Notes: generated by a model from the letters alone, not told the origin. A stretch of 44,269 bases of DNA from Amycolatopsis sp. CA-126428 (GCF_002904335.1 NZ_PPHF01000085.1:1-44269), one strand, 5' to 3'; positions 1 to 8,115 are shown, counted from the first letter of the stretch. Translations and numbers: made by a program.

Positions 1-132
1 CCACCGCCACCCCGGGTACAAGGGCAGGTGAACGCCTTCACCACGCACGAAGGTCTCGAACTCCTCCGGCGTGACACCAGCCTCCGTGTCGATGGCGATG
101 TACTGGAAAGTGAACACCGACGAGCGTCCCAT
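1..132 (-). CDS. Unknown protein, N-terminal 44 residues only (runs off left edge)
   Basis: An ATG at 132 opens a frame that stays open to the window edge and reads MGRSSVFTFQYIAIDTEAG and onward, ending in LPLYPGWRW. Amino-acid composition is normal and there is no signal peptide. I do not recognise the family; a small stand-alone domain protein of the EthD/NIPSNAP kind is only a guess. It points the same way as the adenylation gene but is separated from it by about 325 bases that hold a gene remnant, so operon membership is unclear. Confidence 0.45.
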   Translation of the reverse strand, partial: MGRSSVFTFQYIAIDTEAGVTPEEFETFVRGEGVHLPLYPGWRW

Positions 133-244
133 TGCGTCCAATCTTCGGGCCGGGAGGGGAACGCGCGTCCGACAAGCACGACTCCCCCGCGCCACATCCT
201 GCCAGCTCCAGAGCAACGGGGCCCGCGAGCCCTCCCCACCGGAA

Positions 245-394
245 GGCTCTCGTCATGACACGCTCCAGCGCGAACTTCGACGACTCGGCTGCCCGCTCCT
301 CCCGCGCGAACACGCACACCGTCGCCACCCCGTCGAACTCAATGCCGCGCAGGGTGCCGAACAACGCGTCCCAGTGCACCTCGCCCTGGCCGAC
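245..394 (-). pseudogene. C-terminal remnant of a sugar phosphate isomerase/epimerase (TIM barrel)
   Basis: One frame on the minus strand encodes VGQGEVHWDALFGTLR, then a stretch containing FDGVATVCVFAREER and a final SSKFALERV. This matches the end of xylose-isomerase-like TIM-barrel proteins, which typically close with (G)xGxVDWDAFFxTLRxIGFDG, then VCVFAWEERA and a SSxFMLER helix. Nothing upstream in this frame continues the family, because the adenylation gene ends at 457, and no natural stop follows. I read it as the severed 3' end of a lost gene. The rest of 133-456 shows no other convincing coding signal. Confidence 0.6.
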
Positions 395-456
395 GGGGGA
401 GCCTGTGGTCGGCCAGTACCTCAAATCCGCGGCCGCCGGCGGATGACGGCGCCGGG

Positions 457-1908
457 TCACGTACCCAGGCCGGTGGCCAGTGCCTTGCGGTCGAGCTTGC
501 CGTTCGCCGTCCGCGGTAGGGCGGCCAGGACGCGTACCCGGTCCACGATCATGTGGCGGGGCAGCAGTTGCGCACAGTGCCGCTTCGCGTCCAGCAGGCC
601 GAACGCGCTGCCGTCCACCGCCACCACGTACGCCGTCAGCAAGGCGTCCATCCCGGTCCCCACGACGGCCACGGCCACCTGGCTCACCTCGGGATGGGAC
701 TGGAGCGCGGCCTCCACGTCGCCCAGTTCGATCCGGTTCCCCCGGATCTTCACCATGTTGTCCCGGCGCCCCACGTAGTGGTACTCGCCGTCGGCGCGCA
801 GCACGACGCGGTCGCCGGTGCGGTACGGGCCGGTGTGCGGCTCGGCGCCGTGGTAGCCCAGCATGACGGTCGGCCCGTCGACCACCAGCTCGCCCTCTTC
901 CCCCGGTGCGGCCGTCGATCCGTCGTCGCGGACGGCCCACACCCGGTCGCCCGAGCAGGCGTGCCCGATCGGCGCGGGCCGCGTCCAGCCGGCCGGGACG
1001 TCGGTCACCTCGTAGAACGTGCACACGTTCGTCTCGGTCGGCCCGTACAGGTTCAGCAGCCGGACGTCGGGGAAGTGGGCCCGCAGTGCCCGCAGGTGGT
1101 CGACGGGGTACGGCTCGCCGGCGAACAGGACGGCTCGCAGGTCAGGCAGGTCGGCGGTGTGGAGGCCGCCGTCGCGGGCCATCAGGATCAGCACCGAGGG
1201 CACCGAGTACCAGACGGTGATCCGCCGCGCGGCGAGGAGTTCGACCAGCAGGCGCGGCGCGTACGCGGTCTCCTGCGGCACCAGGTGGACCGACGCGCCC
1301 GCCAGGAACGCGACGTACAGGTCCAGCACCGACAGATCGAAGTGCAACGGCGCGTGGTTGGCGAACCGGTCCGCCGCCTGGGCCTTCAGCTCGTCCGCCG
1401 CCCAGTCCACGAACGCCAGCGCGTTGCGGTGGGAGATCCGGACGCCCTTCGGGACGCCGGTGGACCCCGAGGTGTAGAGGATGTACGCGAGGTCGTCCGG
1501 CGCCCGCCGCACGTCCAGCGGCGCCGCCACGGGCCCGCCGCCGAGGGCCACGCACAGCGTGGTGAACTCCTCGCCCAACGCCGCCACGCCCTCCGGCGTG
1601 GTGATCACCACCCTGGGCGCGCAGTCGCGGATCACCCGCACGGCCCGCTCCACCGGGCTCAGCGGGTCCACCGGAACATAGGCCGCGCCGACCCGCAACG
1701 CCGCCTGCATCGCGACGACCGCCACCGTCGACTTGGTCAGCCACAGGGCTATCCGGTCCCCCGCCTGAACGCCCATTGTGGACAGCCGGTGTGCGAGCCG
1801 GTCCGCCTCGGTGTTCAGTTCGGCGTAGGTCAGCGTGCCGTCGCCCGCGCTGACGGCGATCGCGTCGCTCGCCCCGTGCGCCCGGACCAGGTCCTGCAGA
1901 AGTCTCAC
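457..1908 (-). CDS. L-prolyl-AMP ligase-like stand-alone adenylation enzyme
   Basis: An ATP-dependent adenylation protein of 483 residues that would activate an amino acid and load it on a free carrier protein. Visible core motifs are A3 YILYTSGSTGVPKG (about residues 142-155), HFDLSVLDLY (about 189), A5 NLYGPTETNVCTFYE (about 286), A7 YRTGD, A8 GRRDNMVKIRGNRIELGDVE, and A10 NGKLDRKAL near the end. It has no condensation or carrier domain. HFDLSVLDLY and PTETNVCTFYE resemble the prolyl-AMP ligases of pyrrole-2-carboxylate pathways (PltF/RedM/CloN4 type), so proline is the inferred substrate. The GTG start at 1908 overlaps the stop of the dehydrogenase gene (GTGA); a GTG at 1917 is the alternative. 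The neighbouring dehydrogenase and carrier support the pyrrole assignment. Confidence 0.88.
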   Translation of the reverse strand: MRLLQDLVRAHGASDAIAVSAGDGTLTYAELNTEADRLAHRLSTMGVQAGDRIALWLTKSTVAVVAMQAALRVGAAYVPVDPLSPVERAVRVIRDCAPRVVITTPEGVAALGEEFTTLCVALGGGPVAAPLDVRRAPDDLAYILYTSGSTGVPKGVRISHRNALAFVDWAADELKAQAADRFANHAPLHFDLSVLDLYVAFLAGASVHLVPQETAYAPRLLVELLAARRITVWYSVPSVLILMARDGGLHTADLPDLRAVLFAGEPYPVDHLRALRAHFPDVRLLNLYGPTETNVCTFYEVTDVPAGWTRPAPIGHACSGDRVWAVRDDGSTAAPGEEGELVVDGPTVMLGYHGAEPHTGPYRTGDRVVLRADGEYHYVGRRDNMVKIRGNRIELGDVEAALQSHPEVSQVAVAVVGTGMDALLTAYVVAVDGSAFGLLDAKRHCAQLLPRHMIVDRVRVLAALPRTANGKLDRKALATGLGT

Positions 1909-3029
1909 AGCCCCCACTCCTTGGCCATCTGCTCCAGCTGCATCTCGGACGTGCCGGAGAACGTGGTCGCGGCCATGGCGTCCAGCAGTTCGTGCGACAC
2001 CCCGACGTCGGTGCGCACGCCGGTCCCGCCGAGCACCCGCATCGCGAACGCCGCCGTGTCCACGGCCACTTCGCTGACCGCGAGCTTCCCGGCGGCCACA
2101 GCCCCCGAGGCCCGCTCACCCATGTCCAGCCGCCAGCACGCCTGCCACAGCAGCAGCCGGGCCGCTTCCAACCGGCCGCTCAGCCGCGCGATCCCGTGCG
2201 ACACGGCCTGGTTCGTGCCGATCGCCCGGCCGAACTGGCGGCGCTCGCGGGCGTGCGCGACACACCGCTCCAGCAGCCGTCCGGCCTGGCCCAGGTAGGC
2301 GGCGAACAGGCAGGTCCGCTCCCAGCGCATGGACGACTGGAAGATGGCCGCGCCCTGTCCCGGCACGCCCAGCACGTGGTGCGCGGGCACCCGGCACCCC
2401 GCCAGCCGGACCTCGCCGACCGGGCAGGTGGCCAGCACCGCCTTGGCGAACGGCTCGACGGTCAGCCCCGGCGTGTCCCGTTCCACGACGAAACCGGTCA
2501 CCCCCAGGTGGCCGAATTCCGGGTCGGTGGACGCGTAGACCACGAACACATCGGCCTCGGGAGCGTTGCTGACGAACGACTTCACGCCGTCCAGGACGTA
2601 GTGGTCGCCGTCCGCGCGGGCGGTCGCGCGCAGCGCGGTGACGTCCGACCCCGCGTCCTGCTCGGTGATCGCGTTGGCGCCGACCCATTCTCCGGACGCC
2701 ATCAGCGGCACCATCCGCTTGCGTACCCGTTCGTCGCCGTGCTCCACGATCGGCATCGCGCACGCGAACAGGTGCGCCAGCGACGCGAACACCAGTCCCA
2801 TGTCCGCGCACCCCAGCCCGAACGCCTCCATGGCGCGTGCGGTGTCGAGGAACCCGTGCCCGGTTCCGCCGAGATCGGCCGGCACGCTGTAGCCGAGCAG
2901 CCCGGCGTCGCCGCACCGCCGCCACTGCTGTCTGGTCAACGCCGCCGGCCGTTCGTCCGGCCAGGTCGCGGTCTCCGCGCGAAGGCGGTCGAAGTCGGCC
3001 TGGGCGGCCGGGTGCCATCCGAAGTCCAC
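1905..3029 (-). CDS. Acyl-CoA dehydrogenase-like flavoprotein, probable L-prolyl-carrier protein dehydrogenase
   Basis: A 374-residue acyl-CoA dehydrogenase fold protein. Visible landmarks are AITEQDAGSDVTALRATA in the middle (FAD/substrate loop), RERRQFGRAIGTNQAVSHGIA in the C-terminal helical domain, and LGGTGVRTDVGVSHELLDA followed by FSGTSEMQLEQMAKEWGL at the end. In pyrrole pathways (PltE, RedW, CloN3) such enzymes oxidise prolyl-S-carrier to pyrrolyl-2-carboxyl-S-carrier. That role is inferred from its tight coupling (4-base overlap) to the adenylation gene and its divergence from a carrier-protein gene. The GTG start at 3029 gives the usual family length; an open frame continues upstream but lacks family features. 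A generic acyl-CoA dehydrogenase is the alternative. Confidence 0.85.
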   Translation of the reverse strand: MDFGWHPAAQADFDRLRAETATWPDERPAALTRQQWRRCGDAGLLGYSVPADLGGTGHGFLDTARAMEAFGLGCADMGLVFASLAHLFACAMPIVEHGDERVRKRMVPLMASGEWVGANAITEQDAGSDVTALRATARADGDHYVLDGVKSFVSNAPEADVFVVYASTDPEFGHLGVTGFVVERDTPGLTVEPFAKAVLATCPVGEVRLAGCRVPAHHVLGVPGQGAAIFQSSMRWERTCLFAAYLGQAGRLLERCVAHARERRQFGRAIGTNQAVSHGIARLSGRLEAARLLLWQACWRLDMGERASGAVAAGKLAVSEVAVDTAAFAMRVLGGTGVRTDVGVSHELLDAMAATTFSGTSEMQLEQMAKEWGL

Positions 3030-3221
3030 GTGACGCAACAGTAGGCGGCGCGGGCCTGGTTGTCCTCGCCCGGAATACCGGCCCCGACCTGGCCGCACGA
3101 ACAGGTCGGGGCTCCGCCGAACGGCTGGCTGCCGCCCGCCATTCCGACGGAAGACACCGGTTGTCCACGGCTTATAGCATCGGGACCGGTCTGTCGGTGC
3201 GACGCGGATACGGAGACGTGC
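3030..3221. promoter_or_regulatory. Divergent promoter region of the pyrrole operons
   Basis: These 192 bases separate the starts of the minus-strand dehydrogenase/adenylation operon and the plus-strand carrier/halogenase operon, so both promoters should lie here. The lowest-GC stretch is around 3160-3180 (GTTGTCCACGGCTTATAGCA). The plus-strand ribosome binding site is GGAG just before the ATG at 3222. I see no copy of the 18-bp box found in front of the ansamycin genes further right. Confidence 0.5.
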
Positions 3222-3503
3222 ATGGAACACGCTGAAGTCCTTGGCACACTGACGGAATTCATCCGGGAGAAGGTGCTGGACTCCGCAGGCGTGGAGGTGG
3301 ACCCGCACACCCCGCTGCTGGAGTGGGGCATCCTCAACAGCCTGTCCACGACCGCACTCGTCGTGTTCATCAACGAGCGGCTGGGGGTGGACGTGCCCGC
3401 CGAACGCATGGTGGGCCGCAACTTCCGGGACCTGGACAGCATCACGCGGCTGGTGCTGGAGCTGGCGGCGGACGCCCGCGAGCCCGAGATGGGGGCGCTG
3501 TGA
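3222..3503 (+). CDS. Free-standing peptidyl carrier protein
   Basis: A 93-residue acyl/peptidyl carrier protein. The phosphopantetheine site is in LLEWGILNSLST, with Ser40 as the attachment residue. The usual Asp before this Ser is Asn here (GILNS instead of GxDS). In family terms it would carry proline from the adenylation enzyme, be oxidised on-carrier by the dehydrogenase, and present the pyrrole to the halogenase encoded next. The ATG at 3222 has a GGAG site 6 bases upstream; longer starts upstream lie in the promoter region. Its stop overlaps the halogenase GTG (GTGA), suggesting translational coupling. Confidence 0.9.
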   Translation: MEHAEVLGTLTEFIREKVLDSAGVEVDPHTPLLEWGILNSLSTTALVVFINERLGVDVPAERMVGRNFRDLDSITRLVLELAADAREPEMGAL

Positions 3504-4846
3504 CAGACGTCGACTTCGACATCGGCATCGTCGGCGGTGGCCCCGCCGGCTCCACGATCGCCTCGTACCTGGCCAAGGCGGGCCTGTCCGTCGTGCTGCT
3601 GGAGGGCGAGCTGTTCCCGCGCCCGCACGTGGGCGAGTCACTGATCCCGGCGACCACCCCGGTGCTGGCCGACATCGGCGCACTGGCCAAAGTGGACGAA
3701 AGCGGGTTTCCGCGCAAGTACGGCGCGGCCTGGACCTCCGCCACCAGCAACGACATCTCGTCACTGGGTTTCAAGCTCTCGCACGGGTTCAAGGCCGCGG
3801 AGGTCGCGTTCAGCGAACGTGACCAGCAGGGCGTCGACCAGGACTACACCTACCACGTCGACCGGGGCCAGTTCGACCTGTTGCTGTTGCAGCACAGCGA
3901 ATCCCTGGGCGCGAAGGTGTACGAGGGCGTGCGCGTGCAGCGCGTCGAGCTGGACGAGGACATCAAGCGGATCGTCTTCACCATGGGGCGGCGCGAGATC
4001 GGTGTCCGGGTGCGGCTCGTCGTCGACGCCAGCGGGCGGAGCACGCTGCTCGGCCGCCAGCTCAAGCTCAAGGTGCCCGACCAGGTGTTCAACCAGTACG
4101 CCATCCACACCTGGTTCGACGGGCTGGACCGCGCCGCGCTGGCGGTGGACAAGAAGCAGGCGGACTTCATCTTCATCCACTTCCTGCCGATCACCGACAC
4201 GTGGGTCTGGCAGATCCCGATCACCGACACCATCACCAGCGTCGGCGTGGTGACCCAGAAGAAGCACTTCACCGCCGCGAAACAGCAGTGGGGCGCGTTC
4301 TTCGAGGATGCCACGGGGACCCGCCCGGAGCTGGCCGAGGCGCTGCGCAAGAGCGAGCGGGTCCGGCCGTTCAAGCCCGAGGGCGACTACAGCTACGCCA
4401 TGCGGCAGGTGTGCGGCGACGGCTGGCTGATGGTCGGCGACGCGGCCCGGTTCGTCGACCCGATCTTCTCCAGCGGCGTCAGCGTCGCCATGAACAGCGC
4501 GCGGATCGCGTCCTACGACATCCTCGAAGCGGCCGAGCACGGGGACTTCACCAAGCCGTCGTTCGGCCGGTACGAGACGAAGCTGCGCCGCGCGGTGAGC
4601 AACTGGTACGAGTTCATCTCGATCTACTACCGGCTCAACATCCTGTTCACCGCGTTCGTCGCGGACCCGCGCTACCGGCTGGACGTGCTGCGGATGCTCC
4701 AGGGCGACGTGTGGGACGGCGACGGCGAGCCGGCCGCGCTGACCCGGATGCGGGAGATCACCCGCGAGGTCGAGGAGAACCCGGACCACCTGTGGCACCC
4801 GCACCTGGGCACGCTGCGCGCGCCGAGCCAGGCACCGCTGTTCTGA
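3500..4846 (+). CDS. FADH2-dependent halogenase acting on a carrier-bound pyrrole
   Basis: A 448-residue flavin-dependent halogenase. The FAD-binding GGGPAG motif is at residues 12-17. The halogenase-specific WxWxIP motif is WVWQIP (235-240), and the FxxPxxSxG signature is FVDPIFSSG inside GDAARFVDPIFSSG (313-326). GFPRKYGAAW near residue 73 holds a candidate catalytic Lys. The overall pattern is that of carrier-dependent pyrrole halogenases (PltA, Clz5, HrmQ type) rather than free-tryptophan halogenases. It starts at GTG 3500, overlapping the carrier gene stop, which fits a substrate delivered on that carrier. Reduced flavin must come from a reductase, and none is encoded nearby. Number and position of halogens cannot be read from sequence. 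Confidence 0.92.
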   Translation: MTDVDFDIGIVGGGPAGSTIASYLAKAGLSVVLLEGELFPRPHVGESLIPATTPVLADIGALAKVDESGFPRKYGAAWTSATSNDISSLGFKLSHGFKAAEVAFSERDQQGVDQDYTYHVDRGQFDLLLLQHSESLGAKVYEGVRVQRVELDEDIKRIVFTMGRREIGVRVRLVVDASGRSTLLGRQLKLKVPDQVFNQYAIHTWFDGLDRAALAVDKKQADFIFIHFLPITDTWVWQIPITDTITSVGVVTQKKHFTAAKQQWGAFFEDATGTRPELAEALRKSERVRPFKPEGDYSYAMRQVCGDGWLMVGDAARFVDPIFSSGVSVAMNSARIASYDILEAAEHGDFTKPSFGRYETKLRRAVSNWYEFISIYYRLNILFTAFVADPRYRLDVLRMLQGDVWDGDGEPAALTRMREITREVEENPDHLWHPHLGTLRAPSQAPLF

Positions 4847-4859
4847 AGGGAAGAGTGAC

Positions 4860-6227
4860 GTGAAGAAGTTCCTGCTGCCCGAAGACGACATGCCGGCTCA
4901 GTGGTACAACATCCTGCCGGACCTGCCCAAGCCGCTGCGGCCGCCGCTGCACCCGGTGACCCACGAGCCGGTCACCGCGGCCGACCTGCGGGCACTGCTG
5001 CCGGACGAGGTCATCGCGCAGGAGTTCAGCCCGCAGACCTGGATCGACATCCCCGAGCAGGTGCAGGACATTTACCGGATCTGGCGGCCGTCCCCGCTGT
5101 ACCGGGCGGACCGGCTGGAGAAGGCGCTGGACACCCCGGCCAAGATCTACTTCAAGTACGAGGCGGTGTCGCCTGCCGGGTCGCACAAGCCGAACACCGC
5201 CGTGCCCCAGGTGTTCTACAACGCGCAACAGGGCGTGAAGCGGCTGACCACCGAGACCGGCGCGGGCCAGTGGGGCTCGGCGCTGTCGTTCGCGGGCAGC
5301 CTGTTCGGCGTCGGGGTCACCGTGTACATGGTGAAGGCGTCGTTCCAGCAGAAGCCGCACCGGCGCTCGCTGATGGAGACGTGGGGCGGCGAGGTGTACG
5401 CCTCGCCCAGCACCCACACCCAGGCCGGCCGGAAGATCCTCGACGACGACCCGGACTCGCCGGGCAGCCTCGGCATCGCGATCAGCGAGGCCGTCGAGGA
5501 CGCGCTGGCCCACGACGACACCAGGTTCGCCCTCGGCTCGGCCATGAACCACGTGGTGCTCCACCAGACCGTGATCGGGCTGGAGGCCAAGCGGCAACTG
5601 GAGATGGCCGGCGACTACCCGGACGTCGTGGTCGGCTGTGTCGGTGGCGGGTCGAACTACTCGGGCCTGGCGTTCCCGTTCCTGGCCGACACGCTGACCG
5701 GCGCTCGGAGCGGCACCCGGTTCATCGCCGCCGAGCCCACCGCGTGCCCGACTCTGACCAGGGGCCGCTACACCTACGACTACCCGGACACCGCCGGCCT
5801 CGGCCCGCTGCTGCACATGAAGACCATGGGCCACGGCTTCATCCCGCCCCCCATCCACGCGGGCGGCCTGCGCTTCCACGGCGACGCGCCCACGCTGTGC
5901 CTGCTGCAGGACGAGGGTTTCGTGGAAGCCCGCGCCTACAACCAGAACGAGGTCTTCACCGAGGCCGTGCGGTTCGCCCGCACCGAGGGCTTCGTGATGG
6001 CGCCGGAGTCGTCGCACGCGCTGCGTGGTGCGGTCGCCGAGGCGCTGGCCGCGAAGGAGGCGGGCGAGGCACGCACGATCCTGTTCGGGTTCTCCGGCCA
6101 CGGCCACTTCGACATGGGCGCGTTCGACACGTTCCTGGCGGGCAACCTGGAGGACTACGAGCTGCCGCAGGAGCAGATCGACGCGGCGTTCGCCGACGTG
6201 CCCACGATCACCGCCCAGCCGGCCTGA
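4860..6227 (+). CDS. TrpB2-type PLP-dependent tryptophan synthase beta-like enzyme
   Basis: A 455-residue fold-type II PLP enzyme of the TrpB-like (TrpB2) branch. The Schiff-base lysine is in PAGSHKPNTA (Lys110). The catalytic-glutamate segment is TETGAGQWGSA (Glu132), the phosphate loop is GGGSN (262-266), and the C-terminal cofactor loop is FGFSGHGHFDMG. Family members join indole to the aminoacrylate formed from serine or phosphoserine. No trpA, trpC or trpD is nearby. It lies 13 bases after the halogenase in one operon, so a biosynthetic role on a pyrrole or related nucleophile is plausible (inference). A displaced tryptophan-salvage TrpB2 is the conservative alternative. The GTG start at 4860 is preceded by GAAGGGAAGAG. 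Confidence 0.88.
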   Translation: MKKFLLPEDDMPAQWYNILPDLPKPLRPPLHPVTHEPVTAADLRALLPDEVIAQEFSPQTWIDIPEQVQDIYRIWRPSPLYRADRLEKALDTPAKIYFKYEAVSPAGSHKPNTAVPQVFYNAQQGVKRLTTETGAGQWGSALSFAGSLFGVGVTVYMVKASFQQKPHRRSLMETWGGEVYASPSTHTQAGRKILDDDPDSPGSLGIAISEAVEDALAHDDTRFALGSAMNHVVLHQTVIGLEAKRQLEMAGDYPDVVVGCVGGGSNYSGLAFPFLADTLTGARSGTRFIAAEPTACPTLTRGRYTYDYPDTAGLGPLLHMKTMGHGFIPPPIHAGGLRFHGDAPTLCLLQDEGFVEARAYNQNEVFTEAVRFARTEGFVMAPESSHALRGAVAEALAAKEAGEARTILFGFSGHGHFDMGAFDTFLAGNLEDYELPQEQIDAAFADVPTITAQPA

Positions 6228-6228
6228 C

Positions 6229-7182
6229 GTGTCCGAAGTGGACTGGATCGACGTGCACCACCACGCGTACCACGGGCGGCTGGCCGACGCGCTGGCCGCC
6301 CGCGGTGTGACGCACATGGCGCCGGGCGTGCCGGTGCCCGGATGGGCAGCGGCCGACACGCTCCAGGTGATGGCCGAGCACGACCTCGCCGCCGCCGTGC
6401 TGTCGGTGCTGATGCCCGACGCGGCGCTGTTGCTGCCCGGCGCCGCGGACCTGGTGCGGCAGACCAACGAGTGGACCGCCGACGTGGTGCGGGAGCACCC
6501 GGACCGGTTCGGGCTGCTGGCCACCCTGCCACTGCCGGATGTGCCCGCCGCGCTCGCCGAGGTCGAGTACGCCTTCGACGTGCTCGACGCCGGCGGCGTG
6601 GTGCTGCCCGCCTCGTTGCCGGACGGCTCGGTCCTGGGCGACCCCGGCCTGGACCCGCTGCTGGCGGAGCTGGACCGGCGCGGCGCGGTGGTGTTCGTCC
6701 ACCCGAACCCGGGCTACCGGTGCTCCTGCACGGGCGCGCCGGACTTCGCCGCCGCGGTGCCGCCGCCGCTGGTCGACTTCGTCATGGACACCACCCGCGC
6801 GGTGGCGAACATGCTGTTCCGGGGTGCGCTGCGGCGCTTCCCCGGCATCCGGTTCATCCTCGCGCACGGCGGCGGCACCATCCCGTTCCTGGTGGGGCGG
6901 CTGGAGTTGGCCCGCACGTGGGTGCTGCCCGGCCAGGACGGCTCAGTCCGCGAGGATCTGGGCCGGCTCTACTACGAGACGGCCCAGTCGTCCTCGTTCG
7001 CGGCGCTGGCGTGCGTGGACGCCGTTGCCCGGCCGGGGCACGTGCTGTTCGGCACGGACTTCCCGTTCATGGCCGGTCCGGTGGTCGGGCAGACCCGGCG
7101 CGAGGTGGCCGCGCACCGGCCCGGCATCGGCGGGGCGGGCATGGCGCTGTTCCCCGGGCTGAGCGCCACCGCCAGGACGTGA
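6229..7182 (+). CDS. Amidohydrolase 2 / ACMSD-family metal-dependent decarboxylase-like protein
   Basis: A 317-residue TIM-barrel amidohydrolase. The N-terminal metal motif is DVHHHAYH (residues 8-15), a mid-chain VVFVHPNPG provides another conserved His, FILAHGGG follows, and LFGTDFPF carries the conserved Asp. This is the pattern of the ACMSD / gamma-resorcylate / 6-methylsalicylate decarboxylase group, which removes carboxylate from aromatic or heteroaromatic acids; some relatives hydrolyse C-N or lactone bonds. The GTG start sits one base after the TrpB-like stop, so the two are likely co-translated. Decarboxylation of a (halo)pyrrole-2-carboxylate would fit the neighbours but is inference only. 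Confidence 0.85.
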   Translation: MSEVDWIDVHHHAYHGRLADALAARGVTHMAPGVPVPGWAAADTLQVMAEHDLAAAVLSVLMPDAALLLPGAADLVRQTNEWTADVVREHPDRFGLLATLPLPDVPAALAEVEYAFDVLDAGGVVLPASLPDGSVLGDPGLDPLLAELDRRGAVVFVHPNPGYRCSCTGAPDFAAAVPPPLVDFVMDTTRAVANMLFRGALRRFPGIRFILAHGGGTIPFLVGRLELARTWVLPGQDGSVREDLGRLYYETAQSSSFAALACVDAVARPGHVLFGTDFPFMAGPVVGQTRREVAAHRPGIGGAGMALFPGLSATART

Positions 7183-7183
7183 C

Positions 7184-7654
7184 GTGCGTTATTTCGAGGA
7201 TTTCCGGGTCGGCGACGTGTACGAACTGGGCAGCCGGCGGATGTCCGAGGCGGAGATCCGCTCCTTCGCCGGCCAGTTCGACCCGCAGCCGATCCACCTC
7301 GGCGAGCCGGGCGAACCGCTGATCGCGAGCGGGTGGCACGTGGCCGCCACGTTCATGCGGCTGTACGTGGATTCGGTGGTCAGCGGGTCGGCCGCGGAGG
7401 TGTCGCCGGGCATCGACGAGCTGCGCTGGCTGCGCCCGGTGCGGCCCGGCGACCTGCTGGTCGGGCGGATGACCGTGCTGGGCACGACCGTGTCACTGTC
7501 CCGAGAGGACTGCGGGATCGTGCGCCAGCGTGGCGAACTGTCGGACGACTCCGGGCGGCCCGTCATGCGGTTCGTGTTCCACGGACTGATGAAGCGGCGT
7601 GAGCATCGCCCCGCCACCTCGGCCGACGTCCACCCCGATACACTCCGGACGTGA
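7184..7654 (+). CDS. MaoC-like hot-dog fold hydratase/dehydratase (or thioester-acting protein)
   Basis: A 156-residue single hot-dog protein. SFAGQFDPQPIHLG near the N-terminus corresponds to the MaoC/R-specific enoyl hydratase motif, with the catalytic Asp and His five residues apart. IASGWHVAATFMRL and LRPVRPGDLLVGRMTVL follow, as in MaoC-like proteins. Family members hydrate or dehydrate acyl thioesters, and the same fold includes thioesterases. Because no separate thioesterase is seen in this cluster, it could act on or release the carrier-bound acyl group (inference). It starts one base after the amidohydrolase stop and overlaps the next gene by 4 bases, so it is embedded in the operon. 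Confidence 0.82.
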   Translation: MRYFEDFRVGDVYELGSRRMSEAEIRSFAGQFDPQPIHLGEPGEPLIASGWHVAATFMRLYVDSVVSGSAAEVSPGIDELRWLRPVRPGDLLVGRMTVLGTTVSLSREDCGIVRQRGELSDDSGRPVMRFVFHGLMKRREHRPATSADVHPDTLRT

Positions 7655-8112
7655 GCAGACCGACTCCCGCGCAGATCCTGCTGGCCGCCGGCGTGCCGTT
7701 CTCGTCCTTCACCCACGCGCCGATCCGCACGTACGAGGACATCGAACGCGAGCTGAAGCTGCCCGCCGAGCGGTTGCTGAAGACGTTGGCGTTCCGTACC
7801 GAGGACCGGTTCATCCTGGTGTCCATGCCGATGTTGACCCCGGCCGGCTACGGCAAGATCGCCAAGGCGGCGGGCGTGTCCCGGGCCAAGCTGCGCCGCG
7901 CCGGCGAAGACGACCTGGCGGAGCTGGGCATGGCTCCCGGCGGCATCAGCCCGTTGACCGAGCTCGCCGGCCGCACGGTCGTGTTCCACACGACCGTGCC
8001 GGACATGGGCACGGTCTACTGCGGCAGCGGCCGGGACGACGAGACCATCGAGGTCGCCGCGGCAAGCCTGGTCGAGCTGGTGCGGCCGGTGCTGCACGAC
8101 GTGGCCGGCTGA
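7651..8112 (+). CDS. YbaK/ProX-type aminoacyl-tRNA deacylase (trans-editing factor)
   Basis: A 153-residue YbaK/EbsC-fold protein; the conserved catalytic Lys is in RLLKTLAFRTED (Lys44). Relatives hydrolyse wrongly charged tRNAs, for example Cys- or Ala-tRNAPro and other small or analogue-charged species. The GTG start overlaps the MaoC-like gene stop (GTGA). A tRNA-editing enzyme as the last gene of a biosynthetic operon suggests self-protection against an amino-acid analogue made by this cluster; that link is inference. The gene ends 3 bases before the convergent antiporter gene, leaving no room for a separate terminator. Confidence 0.85.
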   Translation: MSRPTPAQILLAAGVPFSSFTHAPIRTYEDIERELKLPAERLLKTLAFRTEDRFILVSMPMLTPAGYGKIAKAAGVSRAKLRRAGEDDLAELGMAPGGISPLTELAGRTVVFHTTVPDMGTVYCGSGRDDETIEVAAASLVELVRPVLHDVAG

Positions 8113-8115
8113 CCG

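Noticed and set aside
553..2298. Long plus-strand open frames over the adenylation and dehydrogenase genes
   Set aside because: They are antisense shadows caused by high GC, rich in Arg/His/Pro/Gly with no domain, while the minus strand carries complete enzyme motifs.
3205..3211. GGATA before the carrier gene as a RifZ-like half-site
   Set aside because: There is no matching CTACC-like half 8 bases upstream, and it overlaps the ribosome binding region.
4860..6227. Assigning the PLP enzyme simply as trpB of primary metabolism
   Set aside because: There are no other trp genes nearby and it is embedded in the halogenase operon; it is kept as TrpB2-like with open function, and housekeeping salvage is not excluded.
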